This document shows, piece by piece, positions 25,277-36,383 of a stretch of 64,000 bases of DNA. The notes beneath the pieces are model-generated. The model saw only the letters and a list, made by a program, of their open reading frames with translations. It was not told the origin of the DNA and did not search any database. Position 1 is the first letter of the stretch. Each line of letters begins with the position of its first letter. Both the position numbers and the translations under genes were made by a program. The stretch comes from Aquilonibacter sp963820185 (GTDB lineage Bacteria; Vulcanimicrobiota; Vulcanimicrobiia; Vulcanimicrobiales; Vulcanimicrobiaceae): positions 62,001-126,000 of the forward strand of contig CAWFYV010000004.1 of the NCBI GenBank assembly GCA_963820185.1, in the 5' to 3' direction.

Positions 25277-25672
25277 CTACCGTAGCCGGAACCTCACGCA
25301 CGGGTAGCCGACCGCGCATGGGTTGTTTACGACAGTCGCGTGGATATTGCCGCTCGAATCTGCGTTCTTGCCCTGGGTATTGACGAGCGGATGCGCGCAA
25401 TTCTTCTGGGCGGTCATCTCAAAGAGCGCCTCTTCGGGGCGTTCGGAGAAATCCGCGCGGTGGCTGTTGCTGTGCGGCCCGACACAATACCACGCAATGT
25501 TTTCAATCCTGGTGCCGATGATCTTCTTCACCGACGCGCGGACCGTAACCCAAACCCATCCGTCGCTTTCGTTCGCGACGTCGACGGTCCAATTGCCCGC
25601 GGACGCGGGCATTGATGCGAACGCGATCGCGACGCTGAAGAGCAACGCGGTCCAGAGTGCGCTAGCTCGCAT
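25277..25672 (-). CDS. Small secreted protein of unknown function
   Basis: 131 residues. ATG 25672 is chosen because GAGGTG lies 5 nt upstream and it opens a clear signal peptide ending in ASAGN. Mature part about 105 residues with four cysteines and WTVDVANESDGWVWVTVRAS near the start; ends CAVGYPCVRFRLR. No family recognised. It heads the small minus-strand group running to 24485, behind a terminator at 25693-25725. Confidence 0.55.
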   Translation of the reverse strand: MRASALWTALLFSVAIAFASMPASAGNWTVDVANESDGWVWVTVRASVKKIIGTRIENIAWYCVGPHSNSHRADFSERPEEALFEMTAQKNCAHPLVNTQGKNADSSGNIHATVVNNPCAVGYPCVRFRLR

Positions 25673-25692
25673 AATCACCTCAGCAGAAAAGC

Positions 25693-25725
25693 AAAGAGCC
25701 CGATGGGCCAACCTTCGGGCTCTTT
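25693..25725 (-). terminator. Intrinsic terminator
   Basis: AAAGAGCCCGA and TCGGGCTCTTT form an 11-bp stem with an 11-nt loop, followed on the minus strand by TTTGCTTTT. Ends the gene at 25747-26220. Confidence 0.75.
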
Positions 25726-25746
25726 CCGGGATTTTCTTTGATCAAG

Positions 25747-26220
25747 CTATGGTGACGGTGTCGCATCCGGCGGTGCGGTCGCGCTAGCCCAGGTGGTTCC
25801 GTCGGCGTACTCGATGCGATCCACCCCCGCCGCGATAATCGCAGCGCTGCCGGGGAGCACGAAGGGCTGGCAGTTTTGAAACTTGCCGTAGTCCGGCCGT
25901 TCGCCGGCCTCGGGTCCATCGATCTGTGTGCCGGGTTCGAACGGGCCTTCGCGATTGAGATAGTCCGTGCGCAGCAACTTGCGCGCCCGATCGAAAAAGA
26001 AATACTCGAACCGCACCCGCGCGATCGTCTTTTCGCCCTTGTTCGCAAACGAGAGGCATTCATATTGCGGGTAGCCCCTGTCGGTAAACACGACGTTCGA
26101 AATCTCGACGTTTGCCGAATTCGGAAAAATGATAATGGCAAACTGCTCCACCGCGACCGCGGCCGATGCGCACGCGGCGAACAGCGCGCAAGACAGCAAC
26201 GGAACCCATCGGATACACAT
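25747..26220 (-). CDS. Secreted protein of unknown function (paralogue of 24485-25024)
   Basis: 157 residues with a signal peptide ending about residue 23 (AAVAVEQ). Shared blocks with the 24485-25024 protein: YECLSFANKGEKTIARVRFE, REGPFEPGTQ, a NCQPF/NCQHF cysteine and VDRIEYADGTTW, then a Pro/Ala tail. The spacing is alike, so the two genes derive from a duplication. Monocistronic, with terminators on both sides (26240-26268 upstream, 25693-25725 downstream). Confidence 0.58.
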   Translation of the reverse strand: MCIRWVPLLSCALFAACASAAVAVEQFAIIIFPNSANVEISNVVFTDRGYPQYECLSFANKGEKTIARVRFEYFFFDRARKLLRTDYLNREGPFEPGTQIDGPEAGERPDYGKFQNCQPFVLPGSAAIIAAGVDRIEYADGTTWASATAPPDATPSP

Positions 26221-26239
26221 GCTCGCCTCCGAAAAAAAG

Positions 26240-26268
26240 AAAGACCCGAAGCACTGCTTCGGGTCTTT
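26240..26268 (-). terminator. Intrinsic terminator after rpsJ
   Basis: AAAGACCCGAAGC and GCTTCGGGTCTTT form a 13-bp stem with a 3-nt loop, followed on the minus strand by a TTTCTTTTTTT run. Ends the rpsL-rpsG-fusA-tuf-rpsJ transcript. Confidence 0.88.
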
Positions 26269-26299
26269 CGGTTTAATTCCGTTGGTTAGTTTGGACTAT

Positions 26300-26608
26300 C
26301 TAGGCCTTGAGTTCGATGTCCACGCCGGCCGGCAAGTCGAGATGCATGAGCGCATCCATCGTCTTGGGCGAGGCCTGGAGGATGTCGATGAGGCGCTTGT
26401 GCGTGCGCATCTCGAAGTGCTCGCGCGACTTCTTGTCGTTGTTCGTCGAGCGCTGGACGCAAAAACGGTTGATCTCGGTCGGCAACGGTACCGGACCGCT
26501 TACAAACGCACCGGTGCGTTTGGCGGTATCGACGATACGCTCGGCCGACTGGTCGAGAACTTTGTGATCGAACGCTTTCAGACGAATGCGAATCTTCTGC
26601 TTTGACAT
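26300..26608 (-). CDS. rpsJ: 30S ribosomal protein S10
   Basis: 30S head protein and NusE transcription antitermination factor. 102 residues; QKIRIRLKAFDHKVLDQSAE, PVPLPTEINRFCVQRSTNND and HFEMRTHKRLIDI are diagnostic. It normally opens the S10 operon, but here it ends the str operon after tuf and is cut off from rplC by about 7.9 kb. Confidence 0.97.
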   Translation of the reverse strand: MSKQKIRIRLKAFDHKVLDQSAERIVDTAKRTGAFVSGPVPLPTEINRFCVQRSTNNDKKSREHFEMRTHKRLIDILQASPKTMDALMHLDLPAGVDIELKA

Positions 26609-26674
26609 CTCTATCCTAAACTCAAGTTTTCAAGGTACGCGGGGGACCAGGGGCTACCTTACCACGAGTGGCGA

Positions 26675-26697
26675 CCCTTCGACAAGCTCAGGGTGAC
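26675..26697. repeat. Dispersed palindromic repeat, copy 1
   Basis: The 23-bp element CCCTTCGACAAGCTCAGG plus GTGAC has an imperfect dyad (CCCT...AGGG). A second copy lies at 38472-38494. It sits in the 195-bp gap between rpsJ and tuf. Confidence 0.6.
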
Positions 26698-26744
26698 GCT
26701 GGAGAGTTAATTCGAAGGGGATTTTTGTTCAGGGTGAGGCGAGT

Positions 26745-26777
26745 AGGGGCGACGTGGTCTTTGGACCACGAGCCCCT
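26745..26777. repeat. Long hairpin downstream of tuf
   Basis: AGGGGC plus CGTGGTC pair with GACCACG plus GCCCCT around a 4-nt loop, giving 13 paired bases with a bulge. It lies 27 bp after the tuf stop. It lacks a T run, so it is more likely an RNA-processing or stabilising hairpin than a terminator. Confidence 0.5.
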
Positions 26778-26803
26778 ATCTCAACGAAGCCCTGGGCAAA
26801 AAG

Positions 26804-28003
<1,200 letters not shown>

Positions 28004-28065
28004 GATGCTATCGTTCTTCCTTACTTATTCCGTCGATGAGTTATTTTTTGCTTGCAGCGTGAGCC

Positions 28066-30162
28066 TTAAGCGGACTTCTTGCCGGCCGACTTCGCGATGA
28101 TCTCTTCAGTGACCGACTTCGGAGCCGGCTCGTATTGAGCAAACTCCATCGTGTACGTCGCGCGGCCCTGCGTCGCTGAACGCATGTCGGTTGCGTACCC
28201 GAACATTTCCGAGAGCGGGACGTGTGCAGTGATGATCTGCGCGCCGCCTGGAGCCTCTTCCGTTGCCTGGATCATGCCGCGGCGGCGGTTGAGGTCGCCG
28301 GTGATCGCGCCCATGTAATCCTTGGGCGTGGTCACTTCGACTTTCATGATGGGCTCGAGTAGAATCGGCCCGGCCGCACGATTGGCTTCTTTCCAGCCCA
28401 TCGACGCAGCGATCTTGAAGGCCATTTCCGAGGAGTCGACGTCGTGATACGAGCCATCGAACGCCGTCACCTTGAAGTCGAGCACCGGGAATCCGGCGAG
28501 CACGCCGCTTTGCGACGACTCCGCGACGCCTTGTTGCACGGCCTTCGAGTATTCCTTAGGCACAGCGCCGCCGACGATCTTCCACTCGAACTGGAAACCC
28601 GATCCGGGCTCGAGCGGTTCGACCCGCAGCCACACGTCGCCGTACTGCCCCTTACCGCCGGACTGCCGGACGAATTTGCCCTGCTTCTCAACGGTCTTGG
28701 TGATCGCTTCTTTGTACGCGACCTGCGGTTTGCCGACGTTGGCTTCGACTTTGAACTCGCGGCGAAGACGATCGAGAATGATCTCGAGATGCAATTCGCC
28801 CATACCGGCTATGATCGTTTGCTGCGTATCCTCGTCGGTAAAATAGCGGAAGGTCGGATCCTCTTGCGCGAGACGTTGAAGTCCTTTGCCGAGCTGATCT
28901 TGATCCGCCTTGGACTTCGGTTCGATCGCTTGCGAAATAACCGGTTCGGGGAACGTGATCGACTCGAGCATGATTGGGTGCTTCTCATCGCACAGCGTAT
29001 CGCCGGTGCGTGTGTCGGAAAGCCCGACTGCCGCAGCGATGTCGCCCGCGCCGATTGCGTCGATGTCTTCGCGATGATTCGCATGCATACGTAAAATGCG
29101 GCCAATGCGCTCTTTGCGGTCCGAACGCGCGTTGTAGACGTACGAGCCCTTTTCGAGCGTGCCCGAATAGACGCGGAAGTACGTCAGATTGCCGTACGGA
29201 TCGGTCGCGATCTTGAACGCGAGCGCTGCAAACCGCTCGCCGTCATCCGGTTTACGCGTGATCTCGTCGCCATTCTTATCCTTGCCGACAATGGCTTTGG
29301 CCTCGAGCGGCGAGGGCAAATAGTCAACCACGGCATCGAGCAATGGCTGCACGCCCTTATTCTTGAACGCTGAACCGCAGAGCATCGGCAATACCGAACC
29401 CGCGATCGTCGCTTTGCGCAGCGCGAGCTTCATGCGGTCGACCGGCAGGTCGTCGCCATTGAAGAACATCTCGAGAAGCTCGTCGTCTTGCTCGGCGATC
29501 GCCTCGATGAGTTCTTGACGCCACTTCTGCGCAGTAGCCTTCAGCTCGCCGTCCGCATCGGTCAGCGCCTCATCGCCCATCGTGTTTCCAAGATCGTCGG
29601 TGTAGATGACCTTGTGCATCGTGAAGAGGTCGACGACGCCGAGAAACTTGTCTTCGGCACCGATCGGCACTTGCACCGGAACGGCGCGCGCACCCAAGCG
29701 CTCGCGAATCTTCGCGACCACGTTAAAGAAGTCGGCGCCCATGCGGTCCATCTTGTTCACGAAGATGATCCGCGGCACTTTGTACTTGTTGGCTTGGCGC
29801 CACACCGTCTCGGACTGCGGCTGGACCGCTGCGACCGAATCGAAGAGCGCGACCAGGCCGTCGAGGACGCGCAGCGAGCGCTCAACCTCGACAGTGAAGT
29901 CCACGTGGCCAGGCGTATCAATGATGTTGATACGGTTCTCGCGCCAGGTGCAGGCGGTCGCGGCCGAGGTGATCGTGATACCGCGCTCTTGCTCCTGGAC
30001 CATCCAGTCCATCGTCGCGGCGCCGTCATGCACCTCACCGATCTTGTGCACGCGTCCCGTATAAAACAGAATACGCTCGGTGCAGGTCGTCTTGCCCGCA
30101 TCGATGTGTGCTGCGATACCAATGTTGCGAGTCCGCTCGAGCGGAAATTCTCTGGTTGCCAC
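28066..30162 (-). CDS. fusA: Elongation factor G
   Basis: Translocation GTPase. 698 residues; G1 AHIDAGKT, switch EQERGITITSAAT, G3 DTPGHVDF, G4 NKMD, then domains II-V including the GGKGQYGDV region and the C-terminal MFGYATDMRSATQGRATYTM signature. The start is GTG at 30162. Standard position between rpsG and tuf. Confidence 0.98.
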   Translation of the reverse strand: MATREFPLERTRNIGIAAHIDAGKTTCTERILFYTGRVHKIGEVHDGAATMDWMVQEQERGITITSAATACTWRENRINIIDTPGHVDFTVEVERSLRVLDGLVALFDSVAAVQPQSETVWRQANKYKVPRIIFVNKMDRMGADFFNVVAKIRERLGARAVPVQVPIGAEDKFLGVVDLFTMHKVIYTDDLGNTMGDEALTDADGELKATAQKWRQELIEAIAEQDDELLEMFFNGDDLPVDRMKLALRKATIAGSVLPMLCGSAFKNKGVQPLLDAVVDYLPSPLEAKAIVGKDKNGDEITRKPDDGERFAALAFKIATDPYGNLTYFRVYSGTLEKGSYVYNARSDRKERIGRILRMHANHREDIDAIGAGDIAAAVGLSDTRTGDTLCDEKHPIMLESITFPEPVISQAIEPKSKADQDQLGKGLQRLAQEDPTFRYFTDEDTQQTIIAGMGELHLEIILDRLRREFKVEANVGKPQVAYKEAITKTVEKQGKFVRQSGGKGQYGDVWLRVEPLEPGSGFQFEWKIVGGAVPKEYSKAVQQGVAESSQSGVLAGFPVLDFKVTAFDGSYHDVDSSEMAFKIAASMGWKEANRAAGPILLEPIMKVEVTTPKDYMGAITGDLNRRRGMIQATEEAPGGAQIITAHVPLSEMFGYATDMRSATQGRATYTMEFAQYEPAPKSVTEEIIAKSAGKKSA

Positions 30163-30185
30163 TTTTCCTAAAATGTTCTGGTGAA

Positions 30186-30656
30186 TTACCAGCGGTAATG
30201 AGCGAAGGCTTTGTTGGCCTCGGCCATCTTGTGCGTGTCTTCGCGCTTCTTGATCGTCGCGCCGGTGTTGTTCGAAGCATCGAGCAGTTCGCCCGCGAGC
30301 TTCTCCTCAAACGAGCGACCACCGCGTGCGCGCGCATAGCCGATCAGCCAGCGCATCGCCATCGCCTGGCGCCGATCAGGTCTAACCTCCATCGGCACCT
30401 GATAGGTTGCACCGCCGACGCGGCGTGGGCGGACTTCGACCAGCGGCATCGCATTTGAGAGCGCCTGCTGGAAAATCTCATACGGATCCCGGCCCGTCTT
30501 CTCGGCGATCAGGTCAAGCGCGCCGTAGGTCACCTGTTCGGCGGTCGACTTCTTCCCACTGAGCATCACCTTATTGATGAAGCGCGCGAGGATCTTCGAA
30601 TTGTACTTCGGGTCGGGCAGAATCTGCCGCTTGGGAGCCGGTCCTTTACGAGGCAT
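30186..30656 (-). CDS. rpsG: 30S ribosomal protein S7
   Basis: Organises the 3' major domain of 16S rRNA at the E site. 156 residues, the standard length; conserved LARFINKVMLSGKKSTAEQV and RRVGGATYQVPMEVRPDRRQ. Twelve bp after rpsL. Confidence 0.98.
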   Translation of the reverse strand: MPRKGPAPKRQILPDPKYNSKILARFINKVMLSGKKSTAEQVTYGALDLIAEKTGRDPYEIFQQALSNAMPLVEVRPRRVGGATYQVPMEVRPDRRQAMAMRWLIGYARARGGRSFEEKLAGELLDASNNTGATIKKREDTHKMAEANKAFAHYRW

Positions 30657-30668
30657 TATGTTCCTTGT

Positions 30669-31109
30669 CTACTTCTTCGTAGCGCGCTTGGCGCCGTATT
30701 TCGAGCGGCCTTGCTTGCGGTTAGCGGTGCCGGCGGTATCGAGCGTACCGCGGATGATATGGTAGCGCACGCCCGGGAGATCTTTCACACGGCCGCCGCG
30801 CACGAGCACCACCGAGTGCTCCTGGAGGTTGTGGCCGATGCCGGGGATGTACGCCGTGACTTCCTCGCCGTTGGTCAAGCGCACGCGCGCGACCTTACGG
30901 AGCGCCGAGTTCGGCTTCTTGGGCGTCACGGTCTTCACTTGGGTGCAGACGCCACGACGCTGTGGGTTGCCGTCCACCTCAAACTGACGGGTCGGAAGAT
31001 CCGGATGGCCCGGCTTCGGCCCGGTGAGAATCACGCGGAACGCGCGGGTCTTGACCTTCTTTTCCGTCTTGGACCGGCCCTTACGGACCAGCTGGTTAAT
31101 GGTGGGCAA
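30669..31109 (-). CDS. rpsL: 30S ribosomal protein S12 with N-terminal insertion
   Basis: Decoding-centre protein. 146 residues; MPTINQLVRKGRSKTEKK at the start, and the invariant TPKKPNSALRKVARVRL and GGRVKDLPGVRYHIIRG. Between residues about 24 and 46 it carries roughly 20 more residues than E. coli S12 (TRAFRVILTGPKPGHPDLPT region) before RRGVCTQV. The start is TTG at 31109 with AGGAG 6 nt upstream. First gene of the str operon, behind a strong promoter. Confidence 0.97.
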   Translation of the reverse strand: MPTINQLVRKGRSKTEKKVKTRAFRVILTGPKPGHPDLPTRQFEVDGNPQRRGVCTQVKTVTPKKPNSALRKVARVRLTNGEEVTAYIPGIGHNLQEHSVVLVRGGRVKDLPGVRYHIIRGTLDTAGTANRKQGRSKYGAKRATKK

Positions 31110-31170
31110 ATGCGTCTCCTAGCAACACACACAAAGTCGGCCGCACCTGCCGGTGGGCCTGAACTACGGC

Positions 31171-31199
31171 AGTATAGCAGGGAGGTTGGGGGTCGTCAA
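31171..31199 (-). promoter_or_regulatory. Promoter of the str operon
   Basis: On the minus strand TTGACG (31194-31199) and TATACT (31171-31176) are exactly 17 bp apart, a near-consensus sigma70-type promoter. It overlaps the stop codon of the secreted-protein gene at 31196. The leader before rpsL is about 55 nt. Confidence 0.85.
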
Positions 31200-31843
31200 T
31201 GCGGGTTCTGGCTGCCTGTTTTGGCCATCGAGTCGGAGACTAGATCAAAGGCTTCCTCTGTCTGCGCCGACCCACCGCCCCCAGCCTGCTCCACAAAGTC
31301 ATTAAGGCGAATCGATTCTGAAACTCCCTGCGAAGCATCGTAGATCACAGTCCCGGTCTCAGAGCCGAAAAAGCCGCCAACGCTGCTACGAAATCTGCCC
31401 CTGAGCTTTATCGTAAGGACGTTGCCCTCGCTCTTATCAACCGTAAAGTCGCTATAAACGTCGGTCCCGCCTACGACGGAGGACCGGTGCCAATGCCTCT
31501 GGGCATCCAATCGCGCTGGATCATAAAAGGACGAGCCGAGGAACTCCAAGAGGCTCAGCTCCTGGTCCGTCGCGACGCCCACCGGGACGCAATCGATCTG
31601 GGTCGTTACCCCGTAAAGACTGCAGCGTAGCGTAGTGGAGGTTTGCGAAGCTCGCTCAACCGCCTCCGTGACGACGGCGACTTGGCCGCCGTCGGCGCCC
31701 GCGGCGGTCTCGATTATGACCGTGATCGTACCGTTTGCCCTCCCCCGCGAGACGCTGAAGTGATACGTCAGGGTGCGCGCGCCTTCGTGCGCAGCGCCAG
31801 GAAGCACTAAAAGGGCGATCATGATGGCCGCGGCAGCACGCAC
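31196..31843 (-). CDS. Secreted protein of unknown function, tandem paralogue B
   Basis: About 215 residues if read from GTG 31843; ATG 31822 is the alternative. GTG is preferred because it gives the signal peptide a basic start (MRAAAAIMIALLVLPGAAHE), though either start is possible. The protein ends LVSDSMAKTGSQNPH, almost the same as its upstream neighbour, and shares the LSLLEFLGSSFYDPARLDAQ-type block and a HWH motif. No known domain recognised. Starts 5 bp after the neighbour's stop. Confidence 0.55.
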   Translation of the reverse strand: MRAAAAIMIALLVLPGAAHEGARTLTYHFSVSRGRANGTITVIIETAAGADGGQVAVVTEAVERASQTSTTLRCSLYGVTTQIDCVPVGVATDQELSLLEFLGSSFYDPARLDAQRHWHRSSVVGGTDVYSDFTVDKSEGNVLTIKLRGRFRSSVGGFFGSETGTVIYDASQGVSESIRLNDFVEQAGGGGSAQTEEAFDLVSDSMAKTGSQNPH

Positions 31844-31848
31844 GGCTC

Positions 31849-32568
31849 TCAATGCGGGTTCGAGCTGCCCGTTTTGGCCATCGAATCCGAGAGCAGTTGC
31901 AGCTGGACATTCGCATCGCCCTGGGTCCCCGTCCCAGCCCAAGCAACGGCCACCTTCACCGAACCGGGCAAGTCCATCGCGGCGTCGTACACCATTGTGC
32001 CGGTGGTCGAGACCCGCATATCGCCGTTGCGCTCCTCACGGTCAACGGCGATCGTGAATACGTTGCCGTCCGCCTTCGTCACGGTGTAGTCGTTCACTAT
32101 TTCCATCGCACCGTACTTGACCTTGGGTTCGGAGTGCCAGTGTTTCTTGTCGTCCAGCCGCGACGGATCGAAAAATTGCCGGCCGAGGTACGCGAGCAGC
32201 ACTCGCTCCTCGGTTGTCACTGGGACGTCTTGCGAGCAAACAAAGTCACCAGTGGCCCCGTAGACTCCGCAGCGAATCGTCTGCAAGGGCTTGTCGGCGC
32301 GGTCGATCATCTCGGTAAGGTCGATGACGAGCCCGCCGTCGGCGGTGGCCTGCTGCACCGCGACCGTGATCTTCCCCGAGCGCGACGTGGTGCTGAACGA
32401 ACCGCCTTCGTAAACGGTCCCGTGGCCGCTCAGTCCCGGCGATCCACCGAAGCCGCGCGAGTCCATATCAAAGTGATAGACCGCAGTCCGCAGCGGGTCG
32501 GCCTGGCCGACTAGTGGAGCGATTCCCGTCGCAAGGGTCAGGAGCAAAGTGACGCCGGCATGCTTCAT
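31849..32568 (-). CDS. Secreted protein of unknown function, tandem paralogue A
   Basis: 239 residues with signal peptide MKHAGVTLLLTLATGIAPLV. Shares with paralogue B the order: two-cysteine block (RCGVYGATGDFVC here, RCSLYGVTTQIDC there), LLAYLGRQFFDPSRLDDKKH, HWH, a YTVTKADGNVFTI strand, and the end LLSDSMAKTGSSNPH. The conserved C-terminal dozen residues suggest a functional tail. It follows the aromatic cluster by 48 bp on the same strand. Function unknown. Confidence 0.58.
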   Translation of the reverse strand: MKHAGVTLLLTLATGIAPLVGQADPLRTAVYHFDMDSRGFGGSPGLSGHGTVYEGGSFSTTSRSGKITVAVQQATADGGLVIDLTEMIDRADKPLQTIRCGVYGATGDFVCSQDVPVTTEERVLLAYLGRQFFDPSRLDDKKHWHSEPKVKYGAMEIVNDYTVTKADGNVFTIAVDREERNGDMRVSTTGTMVYDAAMDLPGSVKVAVAWAGTGTQGDANVQLQLLSDSMAKTGSSNPH

Positions 32569-32616
32569 GCCCGGCGGCTACGCGACGATGGTCACCCCAA
32601 CCTTCGCACTAGTCCT

Positions 32617-33408
32617 TTAGTACCAGCCGAGTACGCGTGTTTCGCTATCCAACCGCGTTGCAACGTCGACCGTCTCCGCGTCGCTCGCGCAGTCGATCTC
32701 GGCGTAGAAGACGTACTCAAACGGGCGGCCGGGCAGCGGGCGCGCCACCAGCGCCCGTAGATTGAGCGTGCGTTCGGCAAAAACGCCGAGCGCCGCGTGC
32801 AGACTCCCCGAGCGATGCGGTAAGACGAACGCCAGCACGGCGCGGCCGAGGCGTCGCCGCGGCGTCCCGTCGCGTGCGATGCCGAAGAAACGCGTGTAGT
32901 TCTCGGCTTCGTCTTGAACCGCGTCGGCAAGGATCGCACCGCCGTACCGTTGCGCGCTTGCGGCCGGACCAATCGCGGCGCATGAGGGGTCGTTACGCTG
33001 CAGCACGTCGCGCACGGCGCCCGCCGTGTCGGCAACCGCAACAATCTCCACGTCGTGCATCGAGCCGAGGAATTTCCGGCATTGTTCGAGCGCAACCGGA
33101 TGCGACTCGATGCGCCGAATCGCTTCGAGACGCGTTCCCGGGATACCGATGAGATTCTGGACGATTCGGTGCATGGTTTCGTCGACGATGCGCACCCGCG
33201 GATGCGCGTACAGCAAGTCGTACGCACGCGTAACCGGGCCGTGGATGCTGTTCTCGCACGGCAACAGTCCATATGGAATCTCCGCGCTATCGACGGCTTC
33301 TACGAGTGCATCGAAGTTTAGATAACCACGTGTTTCGACCGGGCCGAAAAGTCCGGTGACTGCCTCCTCGCTGAAGGCGCCGGGCTCACCCTGAAATCCG
33401 ACGATCAT
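32617..33408 (-). CDS. pheA: Prephenate dehydratase with ACT domain, stand-alone
   Basis: Converts prephenate to phenylpyruvate, the last dedicated step to phenylalanine. ATG 33408 (MIVGFQGEPGAFSEEAV) gives 263 residues. The PDT domain (about 1-180) includes GLLPCENSIHG and the catalytic-motif block NYTRFFGI; the ACT domain follows with SGSLHAALGVFAERTLNL and the ARPLPGRPFEYVFY phenylalanine-binding region. It overlaps the tyrA end by 23 nt. A second PDT is fused to DAHP synthase upstream, so this activity is duplicated in one operon. Confidence 0.92.
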   Translation of the reverse strand: MIVGFQGEPGAFSEEAVTGLFGPVETRGYLNFDALVEAVDSAEIPYGLLPCENSIHGPVTRAYDLLYAHPRVRIVDETMHRIVQNLIGIPGTRLEAIRRIESHPVALEQCRKFLGSMHDVEIVAVADTAGAVRDVLQRNDPSCAAIGPAASAQRYGGAILADAVQDEAENYTRFFGIARDGTPRRRLGRAVLAFVLPHRSGSLHAALGVFAERTLNLRALVARPLPGRPFEYVFYAEIDCASDAETVDVATRLDSETRVLGWY

Positions 33409-34147
33409 CGATTGCAGCCAGAAAACGCGTGAGCTCGGCGCGCAACGCTTGATTGTTGGCAGTAAAGATCTCGTCCCACAGCTGCGGTGATGAACGGCCC
33501 AGACGCAACAGTTCACGCGCTGCCGGACCGCACAACGCGTCGACCAGCGCCGGGTCTTGACTCGAACGCTCGCTCACGCATTGGCTGAACGCATACGCGA
33601 TCAACTGCGGCAAGTGGGAGGTCAATGCCACGATCGTGTCGTGTTCGCGCGCTTCGACCTTGACCGGCTTCGCGCCCAAGCTCTCGATGAATGATAAGGC
33701 TTGCGACATGCGTGCCTCATCGGCGTTTGGTACGTAGCACCACGAGCGACCTTCGAAGAGATCGGCGCGCGCTGCACCTGGGCCATGGCGCTCGCCGCCA
33801 GCCATCGGATGCGTCGGCACGAACGCGGCAATGCCTTCGGCCGCATCGGCAATCGGTGCTTTGACAGAACTCACGTCGATGATCAATTGGTCGCGATGCA
33901 GTATGCGCCGCCGCAACGCTCCAATTTCCTCGAGCGTTCCGCTGACCGGCGCAGCGATTGCCACGACCGAACACGTGGCGTAGATTTCGTCGCGATCCGC
34001 AACACGATCGATCGCATCACCGATGAGCGCACTGCTCGCGGCGGCGGGATCGCGATCGTACCCGAGCACCTCCCAACCACGCGTATGTGCGGCGAGACCG
34101 ATCGAAGCGCCGATCAAACCCGTGCCGATGATGCCGAGGCGTGGCAT
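33386..34147 (-). CDS. tyrA: Prephenate dehydrogenase
   Basis: NAD(P)-dependent oxidative decarboxylation of prephenate to 4-hydroxyphenylpyruvate for tyrosine. ATG 34147 is chosen since it opens the Rossmann fold directly (MPRLGIIGTGLIGASIGLA). 253 residues; FVPTHPMAGGERHG carries the conserved catalytic-site histidine region, and the helical C-domain completes it. No ACT domain is present, so feedback control may rest with the fusion protein. Five bp after aroH. Confidence 0.9.
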   Translation of the reverse strand: MPRLGIIGTGLIGASIGLAAHTRGWEVLGYDRDPAAASSALIGDAIDRVADRDEIYATCSVVAIAAPVSGTLEEIGALRRRILHRDQLIIDVSSVKAPIADAAEGIAAFVPTHPMAGGERHGPGAARADLFEGRSWCYVPNADEARMSQALSFIESLGAKPVKVEAREHDTIVALTSHLPQLIAYAFSQCVSERSSQDPALVDALCGPAARELLRLGRSSPQLWDEIFTANNQALRAELTRFLAAIDDRRISG

Positions 34148-34152
34148 GGAGA

Positions 34153-34523
34153 CTAGGGACGGCTCGCGCGCGAGAGGTCGGGGCGCAGCACCACCGCGCC
34201 GTCGAGATACACGTGGTCGATTGCGTCGAGCGCACGCGTGGTGTTCACATGCATCAACACGCGGATAACGCGGGGCAACGAACCGGGCACGTCGATTTCG
34301 CAAAAATGCAGCATCGGGACGTGCGTCCAGCCCATCTCGCGTGCGCCCAGCGCGGGAAAAACGGCGCGCAGATCGGGCGTCAGACTGAAGAGCGCCGAGG
34401 CGATGTCGTCGAGCGCAACGTCATTGCGCTCGATCATAGCGGTTAGGAGACGTTTGGTGGCTTCCACGATTGCCGCGGCATCATCGTGGTCGACCGTGAT
34501 CGCACCTCGGATGCCGCGCATCA

Positions 34524-34524
<1 letters not shown>
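34153..34524 (-). CDS. aroH: Chorismate mutase, AroH type
   Basis: Claisen rearrangement of chorismate to prephenate. 123 residues of the trimeric Bacillus-type fold, unrelated to the helical AroQ type. MMRGIRGAITVDHDDA at the start, SLTPDLRAVFPALGAREMGW in the middle and HVYLDGAVVLRPDLS at the end match the family and supply the active-site Arg, Glu and Tyr positions. TAATG overlap with the fusion gene shows translational coupling. Confidence 0.93.
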
Positions 34525-36284
<1,760 letters not shown>

Positions 36285-36304
36285 CCCTTGGTACCCCGGT
36301 TGAT

Positions 36305-36343
36305 AAAAAGAACGAGTCCCCACTCTTCGGCGGGGACTCGTTC
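36305..36343 (-). terminator. Attenuator terminator upstream of the PheA-AroF fusion
   Basis: On the minus strand GAACGAGTCCCC and GGGGACTCGTTC form a 12-bp stem with a 10-nt loop, followed by TTTTT. It lies between the leader peptide and the fusion gene, 20 bp before its ATG. The 5' arm segment CGAGTCCCC can instead pair with GGGGATTCG inside the leader ORF (36395-36403; 9 bp, one G-U), giving a competing antiterminator. Confidence 0.88.
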
Positions 36344-36383
36344 GTGCATTTATGCGTGCTCTGCGGCGTCGTGCCGGCTAGCC

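Noticed and set aside
26745..26777. Hairpin after tuf considered as a terminator
   Set aside because: No T run follows, and rpsJ downstream has no obvious strong promoter, so read-through from tuf is more likely.
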